A DNA stretch of 64,000 bases from Desulfomicrobium sp. UBA5193 (GCA_002412965.1 DHWB01000014.1:1-64000), one strand, 5' to 3'; positions 52,754-62,520 are shown, counted from the stretch's first letter. Program-made: numbers and translations. Notes: generated by a model from the letters alone, not told the origin.

Positions 52754-53554
52754 ATGGAACACGAAGCAACCCTGAGGCTGATCTTTTTCGCCGCCACCGC
52801 AGTTTCCCTCGGACTGTGGGAGGCGAAGTCGCCGCGTCGCAGGCACGATCCCGGCCGGACGTATCGCTGGATCGGGAATTTGGGGGTGGTGGCCGTCTCG
52901 ACCGTTGCGATGAGAGTTCTCTTTCCTGTCTTGCCGGTCCTGCTTGCCGTGAAAATCCAAGGCCAAGGCTTCGGGCTTTTCCCGGCGCTGCCCCTGCCTC
53001 ATGTCATTGAGTTCATCCTCGGGATCTTGCTGCTGGATGCGGCCATCTATTTTCAGCACCGACTGTTTCACCAGTGGTCGTCCTTGTGGCGGCTTCACCG
53101 CATGCATCACGCGGACACCACTCTGGACTTCACCACGGGAGTCCGCTTTCATCCGCTTGAAATCCTTTTGTCCACAGCCTTCAAACTGGCCTTGGTCGCA
53201 TTGATCGCGCCCTCGCCCGGATCCGTCCTTGCCTTTGAAATCATCCTGAACAGCGCCGCCATGTTCAATCACGCCAACATCTTTTTGCCCGCGCCTGTCG
53301 ACAGGATGCTGCGCATGTTCCTAGTGACACCGGACATGCACAGGATCCATCATTCGACCGACCGTGTGGAGATGAACAGAAACTTCGGGTTCAGCTTCGC
53401 GTGGTGGGATCGCATCTTTTCGACCTACAAAGACCAGCCGGACGAAAGCCACGAATCCATGCTGCTCGGGCTTCATCTGTTTCGCGCTGAAAAGTATCGC
53501 TCCCTCCCCTGGCTGCTGGCCATTCCATTCATCAGCCGCAAAAAGGCGAACTGA
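52754..53554 (+). CDS. Fatty acid hydroxylase/sterol desaturase-family membrane protein
   Basis: The 266-residue protein has about four TM helices and the di-iron His clusters of PF04116: HRLFH, HRMHH, HANIF and HRIHH. An integral membrane oxygenase-type fold is clear, but the substrate is not. In an anaerobe it may act in oxygen defence or lipid modification, or use other chemistry. It stands alone on the plus strand between the isethionate regulator and the DsrE-like gene. Confidence 0.88.
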   Translation: MEHEATLRLIFFAATAVSLGLWEAKSPRRRHDPGRTYRWIGNLGVVAVSTVAMRVLFPVLPVLLAVKIQGQGFGLFPALPLPHVIEFILGILLLDAAIYFQHRLFHQWSSLWRLHRMHHADTTLDFTTGVRFHPLEILLSTAFKLALVALIAPSPGSVLAFEIILNSAAMFNHANIFLPAPVDRMLRMFLVTPDMHRIHHSTDRVEMNRNFGFSFAWWDRIFSTYKDQPDESHESMLLGLHLFRAEKYRSLPWLLAIPFISRKKAN

Positions 53555-53673
53555 CCAGAGCTGTTGCCCGCTTGCACGAGGACGTGCGCTTCTTGCGAGG
53601 ACTCGCCCTCACCCAACTTTACAGGCATGTTTGCATAGATTATTTCTATCGAAATGCGTCAATAGGAGCGAAA

Positions 53674-53994
53674 ATGCAGATACTTCTTGTGCTTTCGAGC
53701 ACTGATCCCGAAATCAAATGGAATGCGGTCAGGTTCGGTAATTTTCTTCTCACCGAAGAGGAGGACGTCACCATTTTCCTGAACGGTCCCGCTGTGGACC
53801 TTTATGCAGGAAACTCGGAAACCTTTCCGATCGCGGAACAGGCCAAACTCTTTTCCTTGAGCGAGGGTGTTCTCGTCGCCTGAGGCAAATGCCTAGCCAT
53901 CCACGGTGTGGATGAAAGCGAACACATCAAGCTGGCGAATATGAAGTTTCTCTACGAGCAAGTGAAACTGGCGGATAAGATTCTGAATTTTTGA
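53674..53994 (+). CDS. DsrE-like selenoprotein (UGKC motif)
   Basis: The protein has 106 residues, with TGA at 53881-53883 read as selenocysteine, U70. The frame is MQILLVLSSTDPEIKWNAVR, LLTEEEDVTIFLNGPAV, then SEGVLVA-U-GKCLAIHGV and a C-terminal helix, ending at TGA-TGA-TAG. In DsrE relatives this site reads ACGxCL, so Sec replaces the first Cys of a redox CxxC. The family includes known Sec forms. AGGAG precedes the ATG, and a hairpin with a GGU loop follows the UGA at the proper distance. It is likely a cytoplasmic sulfur-carrier or thiol-redox protein. Confidence 0.9.
53898..53914 (+). promoter_or_regulatory. SECIS element of the DsrE-like gene
   Basis: CATCCAC (53898-53904) and GTGGATG (53908-53914) form a perfect 7-bp stem capped by the loop GGU, the classic SelB-recognition loop. 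It begins 14 bases after the UGA. Confidence 0.85.
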
Positions 53995-54151
53995 TGATAG
54001 CCCCCAGTATCCGGCAGCCGGCGCCCCGCCCCCTCATACGGCGCAAACAGATCGCTTCCGTCTCGAACGCTGTCGGACCATGAAAGCCATACTCGCCGAC
54101 GGATTTGATGATCGCTGACAAATTACCCGAGGCGGCGAATATGACCAGACG

Positions 54152-54469
54152 TCACCCCATGCTCACGTCAGAACTGGCCTCGATCATTTTACCCCCGCCT
54201 CCGCAATGAGCCGTCGCATCGCCAAGGCGCACGGCAGGGATACCGTTCACAAGCACGGTGGAACTGCCGCCGACGGCCCTCCACGTATTCGGCCCGCAGC
54301 ACGAGCTGTGTACTCCACGATCACCAATGCGTACCGCAGGACGCCCATTGATGGTGACGTCAGGCGAACCACTGATGGCCGGACCGACGACACCGTGTGA
54401 ACAGCAATCGTTGCCATGGGAATCGCGGGGAGAACGAGCCTTGTCTCCGACCCTGCACATTGGAGGCAT
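54152..54469 (-). CDS. PAAR-domain type VI spike-tip protein
   Basis: The 105-residue protein begins MPPMCRVGDKARSPRDSHGN, with repeats SPDVTINGRPAVRIGD and SSTVLVNGIPAVRLGDAT, and paired His/Cys (CCSHG, HSSCCG, AHCGGGG) that bind the Zn at the cone tip. It is a stand-alone PAAR without an effector extension and caps VgrG in the T6SS needle. It is the last gene of the minus-strand T6SS group. Confidence 0.9.
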   Translation of the reverse strand: MPPMCRVGDKARSPRDSHGNDCCSHGVVGPAISGSPDVTINGRPAVRIGDRGVHSSCCGPNTWRAVGGSSTVLVNGIPAVRLGDATAHCGGGGKMIEASSDVSMG

Positions 54470-54504
54470 ATTTAATCTCCTTGAATAGTTCGCGGCGATA
54501 TACG

Positions 54505-55287
54505 TTAATCATCACCTTCAAAACCAAAACTCACACGCACGTCCTGGACGCCTTCGTCAGGGTAAGCTCCAACAAACACGTGCCGGGGCGCTCCCTCCAC
54601 GCGCATAAAACAGGCATGTTCATCCATAAGCCTGTTTTTCGCCGCGCACGCCGAAAAAGGAGCTCCGTCGAATTCACCGCGTATGCCGCACATGGGGTAT
54701 TGGAGCATGGACCTATCCGGAATGACCCCGCGCGGCCCAACGCCAAAAACTTCCACATCGGCCGCAAGCACCCCGATCATGAAACCATCCCAAATCTCCC
54801 TTGGCGCAGGGCCGATCTCCAGCCATTGCCCAATGTACGGGTCCAGATGAGCCGTCACATGACAGGGACGGACCGGAGCCTCCCTTGGCTTGAACTGCGC
54901 AGCCATGAGCTTGCCCGCAAAGGGAACGCCCGCCGAAAAAACCTGTATGTTTCCCATGAGCGGTGAAAGGGAAGGCACTTCGCCGTCCCCGTGCAGCACG
55001 TACGCAATCACAGGAGGGCGAGAGCGTTGCAAAGCCAGCAAGAGACAAGCCACCTGTGCGCGGAGTTCAGGAGTAAAGCTCGCGGGCGGCCCGGCAAGAA
55101 CCCATGCACCGACTGAGGGGTCATCCAAAAGGGGGAGCAGTTGCATCCATCCACGCGGCTGGTTGGACACAGCATTCCAGGGGATACTCGCGGTGGCGAA
55201 GCCTGCCGCACGCAGGGAGGCCTCCTCGGAAGTATTGTGGGTAGGGACATCCCCCAGCAGACAGAGTATCGCCTTGGGCAGAGCCAT
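54505..55287 (-). CDS. T6SS-associated protein of unknown family
   Basis: The 260-residue protein begins MALPKAILCLLGDVPTHNTS, with VGAWVLAGPPASFTPELR, VIAYVLHGDGEVPSLS, HLDPYIGQWLEIGPAPREIW and RHVFVGAYPDEGVQDVRV. It has no signal peptide or TM helix. It lies between the kinase and PAAR genes, close on both sides, so it is probably a PAAR/VgrG adaptor or accessory factor. I do not recognise it. Confidence 0.7.
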   Translation of the reverse strand: MALPKAILCLLGDVPTHNTSEEASLRAAGFATASIPWNAVSNQPRGWMQLLPLLDDPSVGAWVLAGPPASFTPELRAQVACLLLALQRSRPPVIAYVLHGDGEVPSLSPLMGNIQVFSAGVPFAGKLMAAQFKPREAPVRPCHVTAHLDPYIGQWLEIGPAPREIWDGFMIGVLAADVEVFGVGPRGVIPDRSMLQYPMCGIRGEFDGAPFSACAAKNRLMDEHACFMRVEGAPRHVFVGAYPDEGVQDVRVSFGFEGDD

Positions 55288-55308
55288 GAAAAATCCTCCT
55301 TGGGTAAC

Positions 55309-56268
55309 CTAACGGAGCAACAAGCTGAACGCGAGATTCGCAAACCAACGTCGTTCACCGAATGCGGAGCACAATTGCCCTGAACTTGGTCGCTCCTGCG
55401 GGACAAAGGAGAGCCCACGCCGAAGCCATTGCCATTGCCGCCGCCCAAGAAACGCCGGTCTGGCAGGCACGACACTCTGGGCAGCGGCCTTGTTCGCGGG
55501 AAGCATCTTGAACGGATGTTCTCCAGCAAGCATTTCATACACGGTGCAACAGGCTGAAAAGACGTCACCGCTCGGCGAGGGAGGTGCTCCCTCCAGACTC
55601 TCGGGGCTGGCGTGCAGCAGGCTGTAAGCCGGAATACGAAGGGCTTTACGCAATCCGTGGGACGCGGCTGCGTTGGCCGCACCAGGACGCGCATTGACAA
55701 GAGCGACATTGAAATCGAGGACAACCACCCTCCCCTCCTGCTCCAGAAAAATGTTGGCGGGCTTGATGTCCCCATGCGCCACCCCATGGGCATGCAGATA
55801 ATCCAAGGTTTCAAAAATCTTGCTGCCCGCCGTGGCACCCTGTCTTCCCAAGCCAACGGGATTGCCGCCAAGCATGTCATATGCGGAAGACCCTTCCAGC
55901 AGCTCCATGCTGAAGCAAAGGCCCCACTCTTCCCTGTGCAGATCGAACACGCGCACGACCCCGGGATGTACAAGATGCCGCAAGGTGAAAAACTCCTGTG
56001 CAAGGGCCAACTGAGCTTGTCGATTTTGAGCCACGTCAGGCAGCAACCTCTTCACCGCCACTATCGGGCGGGAATCGCCGCACTCTACCCGCCTCAGATC
56101 CCTGGCGGAAAAAACCTCACACATGCCCCCCGCTCCGATCCGGGATTGAAGGTCGAATCTGCCGAAATCCCGCCTCGTCCCCATACTTGCCAAAGGGACG
56201 AACGATCTGGATTTACCGTGTCTCGCCCCAGCGTGGTTTTTTTTTGTCCTTTTGCCGGACATAGTCAT
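55309..56268 (-). CDS. T6SS Ser/Thr protein kinase (PpkA-like)
   Basis: The protein has about 319 residues. The ATG at 56268 overlaps the phosphatase stop (ATGA). Kinase motifs are the P loop IGAGGMCEVF, Lys in VAVKRLL, catalytic loop HGDIKPANIFL (HGD in place of HRD), and VVLDFNVAL (DFN in place of DFG). It has no TM receptor part, so it is shorter than classical PpkA. With the adjoining PP2C it forms the Thr-phosphorylation switch that controls T6SS activity. The kinase variations leave the metal-binding Asp intact. Confidence 0.87.
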   Translation of the reverse strand: MTMSGKRTKKNHAGARHGKSRSFVPLASMGTRRDFGRFDLQSRIGAGGMCEVFSARDLRRVECGDSRPIVAVKRLLPDVAQNRQAQLALAQEFFTLRHLVHPGVVRVFDLHREEWGLCFSMELLEGSSAYDMLGGNPVGLGRQGATAGSKIFETLDYLHAHGVAHGDIKPANIFLEQEGRVVVLDFNVALVNARPGAANAAASHGLRKALRIPAYSLLHASPESLEGAPPSPSGDVFSACCTVYEMLAGEHPFKMLPANKAAAQSVVPARPAFLGRRQWQWLRRGLSFVPQERPSSGQLCSAFGERRWFANLAFSLLLR

Positions 56269-57002
56269 GTCCCCGATAAAAACACGGTTACACAAGTGGC
56301 ATCATCCTGCTGCTCAAGACCATCCAGGGACGCCTTGATGCTGAGCGCCGCATCCATAGCTCGTGGACGACCGAGGAATCTCGACAAAATCTCGGGGGAA
56401 ACAACATTGGACAGACCATCCGAACAAAGCAAAAAACGATCTCCTAGGCGGAGGTTGAAACGAACGCTCTCCAACTGAAGCGTATCACTGCTGCCGATTG
56501 CTCTTGTGATGACGTTGCTTTGAACCATACGCCGGGCTTCATGTATTGTAAGTTCTTTGTTGTCGATCTTTCGCTGACGGACCGTGTGATCGCGCGTGCA
56601 AAGATAAAGAATATCATCGCGTAGCAGATAGCAACGGCTATCTCCTGACCAAACGCAAGCTGCCGATCCATTGTGTACCAGTAGCACCACAATAGTGCAT
56701 GCCGAGATTCCGAGAGTATCGCTCACGGAACGAAGTTGTTTATTAGACGCACCAAGAATGCGCTTGACGATGTCAATGTGCGAATCCAATGATTCTGGCC
56801 GGGGAACGTGCATGAGACTGTTGGCAACAAGTTTGCTCGCAAATCCGCCTTGTTCCCCACCGCCCATCCCATCGGCCACGGCCCACAGCAAATACTCCGG
56901 CCAATTCAGAAAAGCGTCCTGATTTTCCGCACATGCCGATCCCTGCCTGCTCCAGCCCCAGGATTCGACCGTTAGGGGAACTCTTTGTGTGTCCGGCATC
57001 AT
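56265..57002 (-). CDS. T6SS PP2C-type phosphatase (PppA-like)
   Basis: The protein has about 245 residues and starts at 57002 (MMPDTQRV), 14 bases past the preceding stop. PP2C motifs are NQDAFLNW, VADGMGGGEQGG, VWSGDSRCYLL, RDHTVRQ, AIGSSD, LLCSDGLSNVV and QQDDATCVTV. It should reverse the action of the adjacent kinase and damp secretion. Confidence 0.9.
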   Translation of the reverse strand: MMPDTQRVPLTVESWGWSRQGSACAENQDAFLNWPEYLLWAVADGMGGGEQGGFASKLVANSLMHVPRPESLDSHIDIVKRILGASNKQLRSVSDTLGISACTIVVLLVHNGSAACVWSGDSRCYLLRDDILYLCTRDHTVRQRKIDNKELTIHEARRMVQSNVITRAIGSSDTLQLESVRFNLRLGDRFLLCSDGLSNVVSPEILSRFLGRPRAMDAALSIKASLDGLEQQDDATCVTVFLSGT

Positions 57003-57015
57003 CTGGCCACCGTAA

Positions 57016-58014
57016 TCATTCAAGCGCACTTCTGGCGGAGGGGCTCTGCCAAACGGCATCAATCTCGTTCATCAGCGACACATGAGACCCTTCCAAATCA
57101 GACACGCCCCAAGCGCCACCTTTCGTATCCACCCTTACAGGAAAACCCGTGGATCGAGACAACGTCTGGACAGCAGCTAAAAACCTTGGAACATATTCCA
57201 ACGTCTCTTGTGGCAAACATGAAGCAGACCGTCCTCCCTGGCGGCAAGCAGCGGTCAACTCCGAAAGGGAACGAGCGCCCGTGTACTCCATTGCACGGGA
57301 CAACGCGCCCTCGCCGCAGTTGTATGCAGCCAAAGCTAACGGCCAATCATCGAATCGCCCATAAAGCCAGGCAAGATAGGCCGTGGCCGCCCTTGTGGAC
57401 TTCCTGACATCGAACCGCTCATCCTCTCCAGCACTGATCTTGAGACCGAAACGATGCGCGGTGGCGGGCATAAGTTGCCAAAGCCCGGCGGCCCCGGCGG
57501 AAGAAATGGCCTTTGGCTCAAAAATACTCTCCACGAAAGGCAGGAACGCTAATTCCAAAGGCAGTCCGCGTTGCGAAAGCGCTTCCAAAATCATGGGCAT
57601 GTATTTCTCTGCCCTTCCAAGCAGCGGCCGTGAAGGTTCCTGTCCTGGTTGCCGCCTTTGCGGCATGGGGCTCTGCCGAGCTGTGTCCACGCTAGTCCGA
57701 AGCAATCGAGTCAACCGGTAGTCTTCGTGCTCGGTAAACGGAGCAATCAACTCACGGTCTTGTGCTCTGGATGCAGGAGGGGTCCACAGCACGTCAGCAG
57801 TCAATGGAGTCGTGCGCGGCAACCTGATGGTCGGCCGCGCAACCGACGTCGTCACGACCCGATTGTCTGAGATAACCCAGGATGATCGAGGGCCACCGCC
57901 ATGTGTCCTTGCCGCCATGGTCCGGCTGCAGCCGGTCATGGAAGACATTGAAAAAAGACACATGAAGAGCAGAAGGCTCCAAGCTTTCCTATATAGATCG
58001 CAGGACTCGCGCAC
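57016..58014 (-). CDS. Lipoprotein lytic transglycosylase (SLT/MltD type)
   Basis: The protein has about 332 residues, with a lipoprotein signal and lipobox SMTGC near residue 29. The SLT domain (about 150-290) has the catalytic Glu in FVESIFEPKAISSAGAAGLWQLMPATA-type sequence, then AYLAWLYGRF and AAYNCGEGAL. It cuts peptidoglycan, and its place between tssM and the phosphatase suggests it opens the wall for T6SS assembly. The exact start (GTG at 58014 or later) is uncertain. Confidence 0.85.
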   Translation of the reverse strand: MRESCDLYRKAWSLLLFMCLFSMSSMTGCSRTMAARTHGGGPRSSWVISDNRVVTTSVARPTIRLPRTTPLTADVLWTPPASRAQDRELIAPFTEHEDYRLTRLLRTSVDTARQSPMPQRRQPGQEPSRPLLGRAEKYMPMILEALSQRGLPLELAFLPFVESIFEPKAISSAGAAGLWQLMPATAHRFGLKISAGEDERFDVRKSTRAATAYLAWLYGRFDDWPLALAAYNCGEGALSRAMEYTGARSLSELTAACRQGGRSASCLPQETLEYVPRFLAAVQTLSRSTGFPVRVDTKGGAWGVSDLEGSHVSLMNEIDAVWQSPSARSALE

Positions 58015-58066
58015 TCAACAACCGCCATTTATTTACAAAGTTACAGCCGCATCGAAATCCATCGTT

Positions 58067-61000
58067 TCAGAGTAATGTTTCCGGCAATGAGAAACTGCAC
58101 GCTGCTGGGTCAAATGGGTTGGCCTTGTTACGAAACTGGATGAGAAACTGCGCCCACTTTCCGTTCTGCTGCATCTCGACGAGGCACGTATTTCCCTCTT
58201 GATGTTTGATTGTACCGCCCTGAAGTAAACGGAAAAATGCCCAATCCCCTCGTGTTGATTTGAAAGTTTTGACTGCATCTATGTCTGTGATTGAAAATGA
58301 CGCTTCAGGTGCCTGATCCGTGTCGAGGGGCCAATTGAAATTAGCCCCTTGGACTGGACCGTGCCAGTAGCTCAATGACTTCTTCCCAGAAATCAAATCT
58401 ACTTGTTTAAGCGCAGCATCCAGAGCATACGGCTCGATCAGAAAGCTGATCCCCAAATCGTTATTTGAAATGAAGAATGCATCTTGAACCTTCGTTGCTC
58501 GCTGCAGTTGTTCAATGGCTTTGCTTGAAATTGGCAAAGTTCGACCCATTATACTGCGAAGATTTCCATTACTCGTAATAAATGGCTTAATGTATGCATT
58601 ATGAAAAACGTCAAGAACACCGTTACTTTTGAAAAAAATAGCAAAATCATTGAGATTTGAATCATTTTCGCTGTCCATTCTGAATGGATAGTTTGATTTG
58701 AGCTTGGAATTATAAACATTGAAAACGGACTCATGATACGCGGTATTGATGATTGCTCCCGCAATCATGAGCATGTCGTTCAACCCACCCACTGTCGCTG
58801 TAGAATACCATCCTCGCACTGGTGAAGGTAGCCGTTCCGCCGCACTCTCCAAAATGCGCAACGTGTCGTCCTTGTCACTCGCAATGTCTTGCAACGCTGC
58901 AAAAACGCGTTGAGCGCTGTTGTCACTCTTGTTAAACTCTTGAAAATAAAGTTTAACATCCGCCATGGCGTCATTGGTTGCCTTGAGCGCCGGAGCAGGC
59001 AACCCATCCGCATCCAAAAGGTTGTCGAGTGGTTTGAAGTACTGTTTGACGATCTGTGCATCCTTCTGAGCAGCCTTCGCTCCCTTGGCCCTCTCTTCAG
59101 CAACGGCATCCCGCACCGCTTCAGCACCCGCCTTTGCGAGCGGTGCTCCCACCGTGCCCGATAATTTCTGCGCCCCTTTCTTGACGCCCTGCCCTTCTAT
59201 AGCGCCCTCTAAGGCGGTCGACTCCTCATCTTCCACGATAAACGTCGTATTCTTGCGCAGTTCTCGCAACACAAGTACTACAGGCGACACGCCGGAGGTC
59301 AATTGTTCCGCCAGATTCTCTGCTCCATCCATAGTTACGGGAGTCTCGATTCGCAAATTCTGCAGAGCATGACTCCAATACGCAGTGTAATCCCTGAAAT
59401 ACATCGTTCGAACATTTTTATAAATTTTTTCAACATCAAATGAACTGAGTGAAGGCGGTTTCTGTCCAAATATCCAATTATCATCTGTCAATCCAAGGAT
59501 AATATCAGGGCATCTCTGGACACAATATTCCTCAAATCCAGCGCTAGTATACAAATATGGAATCGAATATGTGTCCCCACTGAACGGTGACATGTGCTCA
59601 CCAAGCGCAGCACGGAATGAATATGGAGATCGTTCGCTCTCGGAGGCCTCCTCTTGCATTTGCTGATAAGCGAGCTGAGCCAGAGGTTTCTTGAGAAGTG
59701 CCGTCCGCGCCTTTTCCAGGACAAGGCCATCGGGAGACGCTGGCGTTAAGCCATGCGCAAGGAGATAATCCATATGATGCACAAGTGCTCGCTGATCATC
59801 CGCCCGCCCCATGTACAGCTCAGACCATTGCCGTTCCAGCCACTCTCTGAGAAACTTTTCGTTCATTCTTTCGGGCTGACAAAGCATCAGATACGCCCGC
59901 AAGGCCGACTTCAAAGCCCCCACATCATCCAATGACCTCGTGATCTTATGCATGGCCATTTCTCGCACAAGAGGAAGAAAACGCCCATTGAGTGTTCCGA
60001 GGTAAGCGGACTCGGTGGCCTTATCAACGGCGCTGCCTTGATACAGCCCCAATCCGTAAACAAGCGCAGAATCCTGCTCCCGATCGTAAACGAGCATTGA
60101 TTTTTCCAGATGCGACAACTCGGGAAGGATAGCCGCGACATCCCTGGCCGCAACATTCTCCCTCTGCGCCTTTGAAAAATCCTTATAAATCGCTTCCAGA
60201 GTTTCGAGCCGCGAGAAGTTGTCTGTAAAGCTCATTGCGAGCAGCGAAACGCATCCAGCAAGGAGCACAGCTCCTGCCAATTGAGCGCCAAAGCGTCGAA
60301 GGCGCAGGAGCCAGACATGCTCCTGGTCTGCCCCGGCCAGTCCAGCTTCCGGGATGATACAGTCCTCCAAAAGGCGCAGCAGGAAAAAACCCCTGGCATA
60401 ATCCCCCAGTGATGGCTGAAACCCGCTCTGAAACATGAGCTCGCCTTCGCGTGCGGTAGAAGCCATGATGTCACGGGAGGAGAGGGCGCTCGAAAAGAAA
60501 AAACCTCGGAACATGACGGGCCGATGATAACGAGATGGCCCAAAGGCCTCGAAAATGAAATCTTCCAGCCGTGGACCCAAAGCAGCCAGCTCTTGTGGAA
60601 AACGAAACAACTCACCGCGAGCCAGACAATCCCGTTCCTGGTGAATCTTGCTTATGATTTGAGCATTGAGTGTCTGCATCAACTCCTTCAATTCTTTGCG
60701 CGTCGTATCCGCCTCCATCGTATTCGACTGAGCAGGACTCCCGAAGATCTGCTCCCGCTCGGTCCGAGACAAATGTGCAAAGAATTGGGCAAAACCGGGA
60801 ACCGCGTCGCACTTCGTGAACACCAGGTACACCGGGACATATGCACGCAGGCTATTCAAGACTTCGCTCAGCCGGGTGCGAATCGTTCGGGCCAGATGCT
60901 CTCGGCGGGCGGCATCGCCCTCTTGCATGTCGCGCATGCTGACGCAGACAATAATCCCGTTGAGAGCTTTGGCCGGTCGCACCCTGAACAGACGGCGCAG

Positions 61001-61624
61001 CAGCAGCATCCAAAGACCATGCGTCGCTGATTCGGCATTGCTCTCGGCGTACTTTCCAGGCGTATCTACAAAAACAGCCTGATTTGCATACAGAATTTCA
61101 CAACGCTCCGTGCCTTTTAGCTTATAAAGATGCCTGTCCGCCTGCTCGTTCAAGGGGAACTGTAATCCTGAATTCAGAAGCAATGAGGTCTTCCCGCAAT
61201 CCTGAGGACCAAGCACCATGTACCAAGGCAATGCATAACGTGATCTGCTTGTCGAACCATAAAAATTCGATGTCGTCACAATTTTTATGGCGGCCTTTAT
61301 GCGCTCCCGGATATGCGCCACCTCTTCGCGTAACAGGCTACGCCCAATGCTCTCCTGCTCTCTCTTTGCTGCAATCGCCGGATTTGCCGCCTCTCTTTTC
61401 TTTTGTCTGGAGGACAGGATCGCCACCAAAAGACCCCAGATAAAAACAATGGCGAGTGTTGCCACGAGCTTTGCCGTGACACTTTCCAGCAAGACATTGC
61501 CGGCAATGGCCACAAAAGGTCCAAGAAGCCATACGAGCAGAACAAGGAGCAGCGCACATGCCAAGGACACAACCCAAGGCGTTTTCAATGCGCCCCACAA
61601 TGCGCGAAAAAATCGACGAATCAT
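58067..61624 (-). CDS. tssM: TssM (IcmF) type VI inner-membrane protein
   Basis: The protein has 1185 residues. Two N-terminal TM helices (about 15-70) come first, then a cytoplasmic NTPase-like domain with Walker A LGPQDCGKTSLL, a third TM near 455-475 (LAGAVLLAGCVSLLAMSF), and a long periplasmic part ending in a beta domain. It forms the membrane complex with TssL and TssJ. Its start overlaps the tssL stop by 4 bases. An Ala/Lys-rich stretch at about 840-860 (AEERAKGAKAAQKDAQ) interrupts the periplasmic region. Confidence 0.95.
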   Translation of the reverse strand: MIRRFFRALWGALKTPWVVSLACALLLVLLVWLLGPFVAIAGNVLLESVTAKLVATLAIVFIWGLLVAILSSRQKKREAANPAIAAKREQESIGRSLLREEVAHIRERIKAAIKIVTTSNFYGSTSRSRYALPWYMVLGPQDCGKTSLLLNSGLQFPLNEQADRHLYKLKGTERCEILYANQAVFVDTPGKYAESNAESATHGLWMLLLRRLFRVRPAKALNGIIVCVSMRDMQEGDAARREHLARTIRTRLSEVLNSLRAYVPVYLVFTKCDAVPGFAQFFAHLSRTEREQIFGSPAQSNTMEADTTRKELKELMQTLNAQIISKIHQERDCLARGELFRFPQELAALGPRLEDFIFEAFGPSRYHRPVMFRGFFFSSALSSRDIMASTAREGELMFQSGFQPSLGDYARGFFLLRLLEDCIIPEAGLAGADQEHVWLLRLRRFGAQLAGAVLLAGCVSLLAMSFTDNFSRLETLEAIYKDFSKAQRENVAARDVAAILPELSHLEKSMLVYDREQDSALVYGLGLYQGSAVDKATESAYLGTLNGRFLPLVREMAMHKITRSLDDVGALKSALRAYLMLCQPERMNEKFLREWLERQWSELYMGRADDQRALVHHMDYLLAHGLTPASPDGLVLEKARTALLKKPLAQLAYQQMQEEASESERSPYSFRAALGEHMSPFSGDTYSIPYLYTSAGFEEYCVQRCPDIILGLTDDNWIFGQKPPSLSSFDVEKIYKNVRTMYFRDYTAYWSHALQNLRIETPVTMDGAENLAEQLTSGVSPVVLVLRELRKNTTFIVEDEESTALEGAIEGQGVKKGAQKLSGTVGAPLAKAGAEAVRDAVAEERAKGAKAAQKDAQIVKQYFKPLDNLLDADGLPAPALKATNDAMADVKLYFQEFNKSDNSAQRVFAALQDIASDKDDTLRILESAAERLPSPVRGWYSTATVGGLNDMLMIAGAIINTAYHESVFNVYNSKLKSNYPFRMDSENDSNLNDFAIFFKSNGVLDVFHNAYIKPFITSNGNLRSIMGRTLPISSKAIEQLQRATKVQDAFFISNNDLGISFLIEPYALDAALKQVDLISGKKSLSYWHGPVQGANFNWPLDTDQAPEASFSITDIDAVKTFKSTRGDWAFFRLLQGGTIKHQEGNTCLVEMQQNGKWAQFLIQFRNKANPFDPAACSFSLPETLL

Positions 61625-62517
61625 TGCGCCCCCCCTAATTTGCTCAAATCATGCACGCTGAACTGATGCAGAAGCGGCTCCGTTCGATTTTCCAAAATAT
61701 GCGCGAATCCCAAAAAAGTTATGAACAGACACGATACGACGATAGCTGCCATGAGCCACAGTGGAACATATGTGTAAATTTTGTTTTTGTAATTTCCATC
61801 CGGCAACTTTCTTGACAAGTCAGGCGAGGGCTCCCCTCGCAGCAATCGCACTTGTCTGTAAATTTTTTCCCGAAGCGACTCCAATTCTATAGGGCCTCTG
61901 GCTTGAAGTTTGTATCGTCCTTCGAATCCAAGACTGAGCAATAAGTAGAGCAATTCGATGAGATACAGATTTCTCGCTGGCTGCTGCATACATCGTTCAA
62001 GTATCTGAAAAAATTTCTCGCCGCCCCAGGTTTCATTGTGAAAGGTGCTCAGCAGCGCTTGCCGCGACCATCCCCCGCCAGCCCCAAGACGCGACGTGCT
62101 TACGCTTTCATCCAAGGCGGTGCACAATACGTAACGGGCTGCAAGAACATGGGAATTATCAATTTCGCAGGCCAGCGCCTGGGCCTCAAATCCACGGATT
62201 TCGGCTTCGAGACGAGTTCGGAGACTTTCCAGTTGCGGATCATCCGCCTGCTCTCGCCGTTCCATTTCCCGCTGCTCGGCGTCATCAGAGCCGCCACTCC
62301 TGAGAGAAACCATCTCAAGAAGCAGATGAGCGGCGGAATTGACCAATGGATTGAGCCCCGGAGTATAGTCTTCCAGAGACGTTTGCTGCGCAATGTAGAT
62401 AGCCGAACGCGAGCCTTGGCCGCTGGAAGATACGGAAACAGCCCGGACGGAAGACGGCAAGTCTCTGGGCGCATCCATGCCTTCAAAAATTGTCTTGTCA
62501 TTATCTGTTGGCTGCAT
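61621..62517 (-). CDS. tssL: TssL (DotU) type VI membrane protein
   Basis: The 298-residue protein has a DotU domain (NPLVNSAAHLLLEMVSLR, ARYVLCTALDESVSTSRLGAGGGWSRQALLSTFHNETWGG pattern, LIELLYLLLSLGFEGRY) and one C-terminal TM (VPLWLMAAIVVSCLFITFLG). The short tail after the TM shows it lacks a peptidoglycan-binding extension. It lies 3 bases after tssK. Confidence 0.95.
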   Translation of the reverse strand: MQPTDNDKTIFEGMDAPRDLPSSVRAVSVSSSGQGSRSAIYIAQQTSLEDYTPGLNPLVNSAAHLLLEMVSLRSGGSDDAEQREMERREQADDPQLESLRTRLEAEIRGFEAQALACEIDNSHVLAARYVLCTALDESVSTSRLGAGGGWSRQALLSTFHNETWGGEKFFQILERCMQQPARNLYLIELLYLLLSLGFEGRYKLQARGPIELESLREKIYRQVRLLRGEPSPDLSRKLPDGNYKNKIYTYVPLWLMAAIVVSCLFITFLGFAHILENRTEPLLHQFSVHDLSKLGGAQ

Positions 62518-62520
62518 GAG

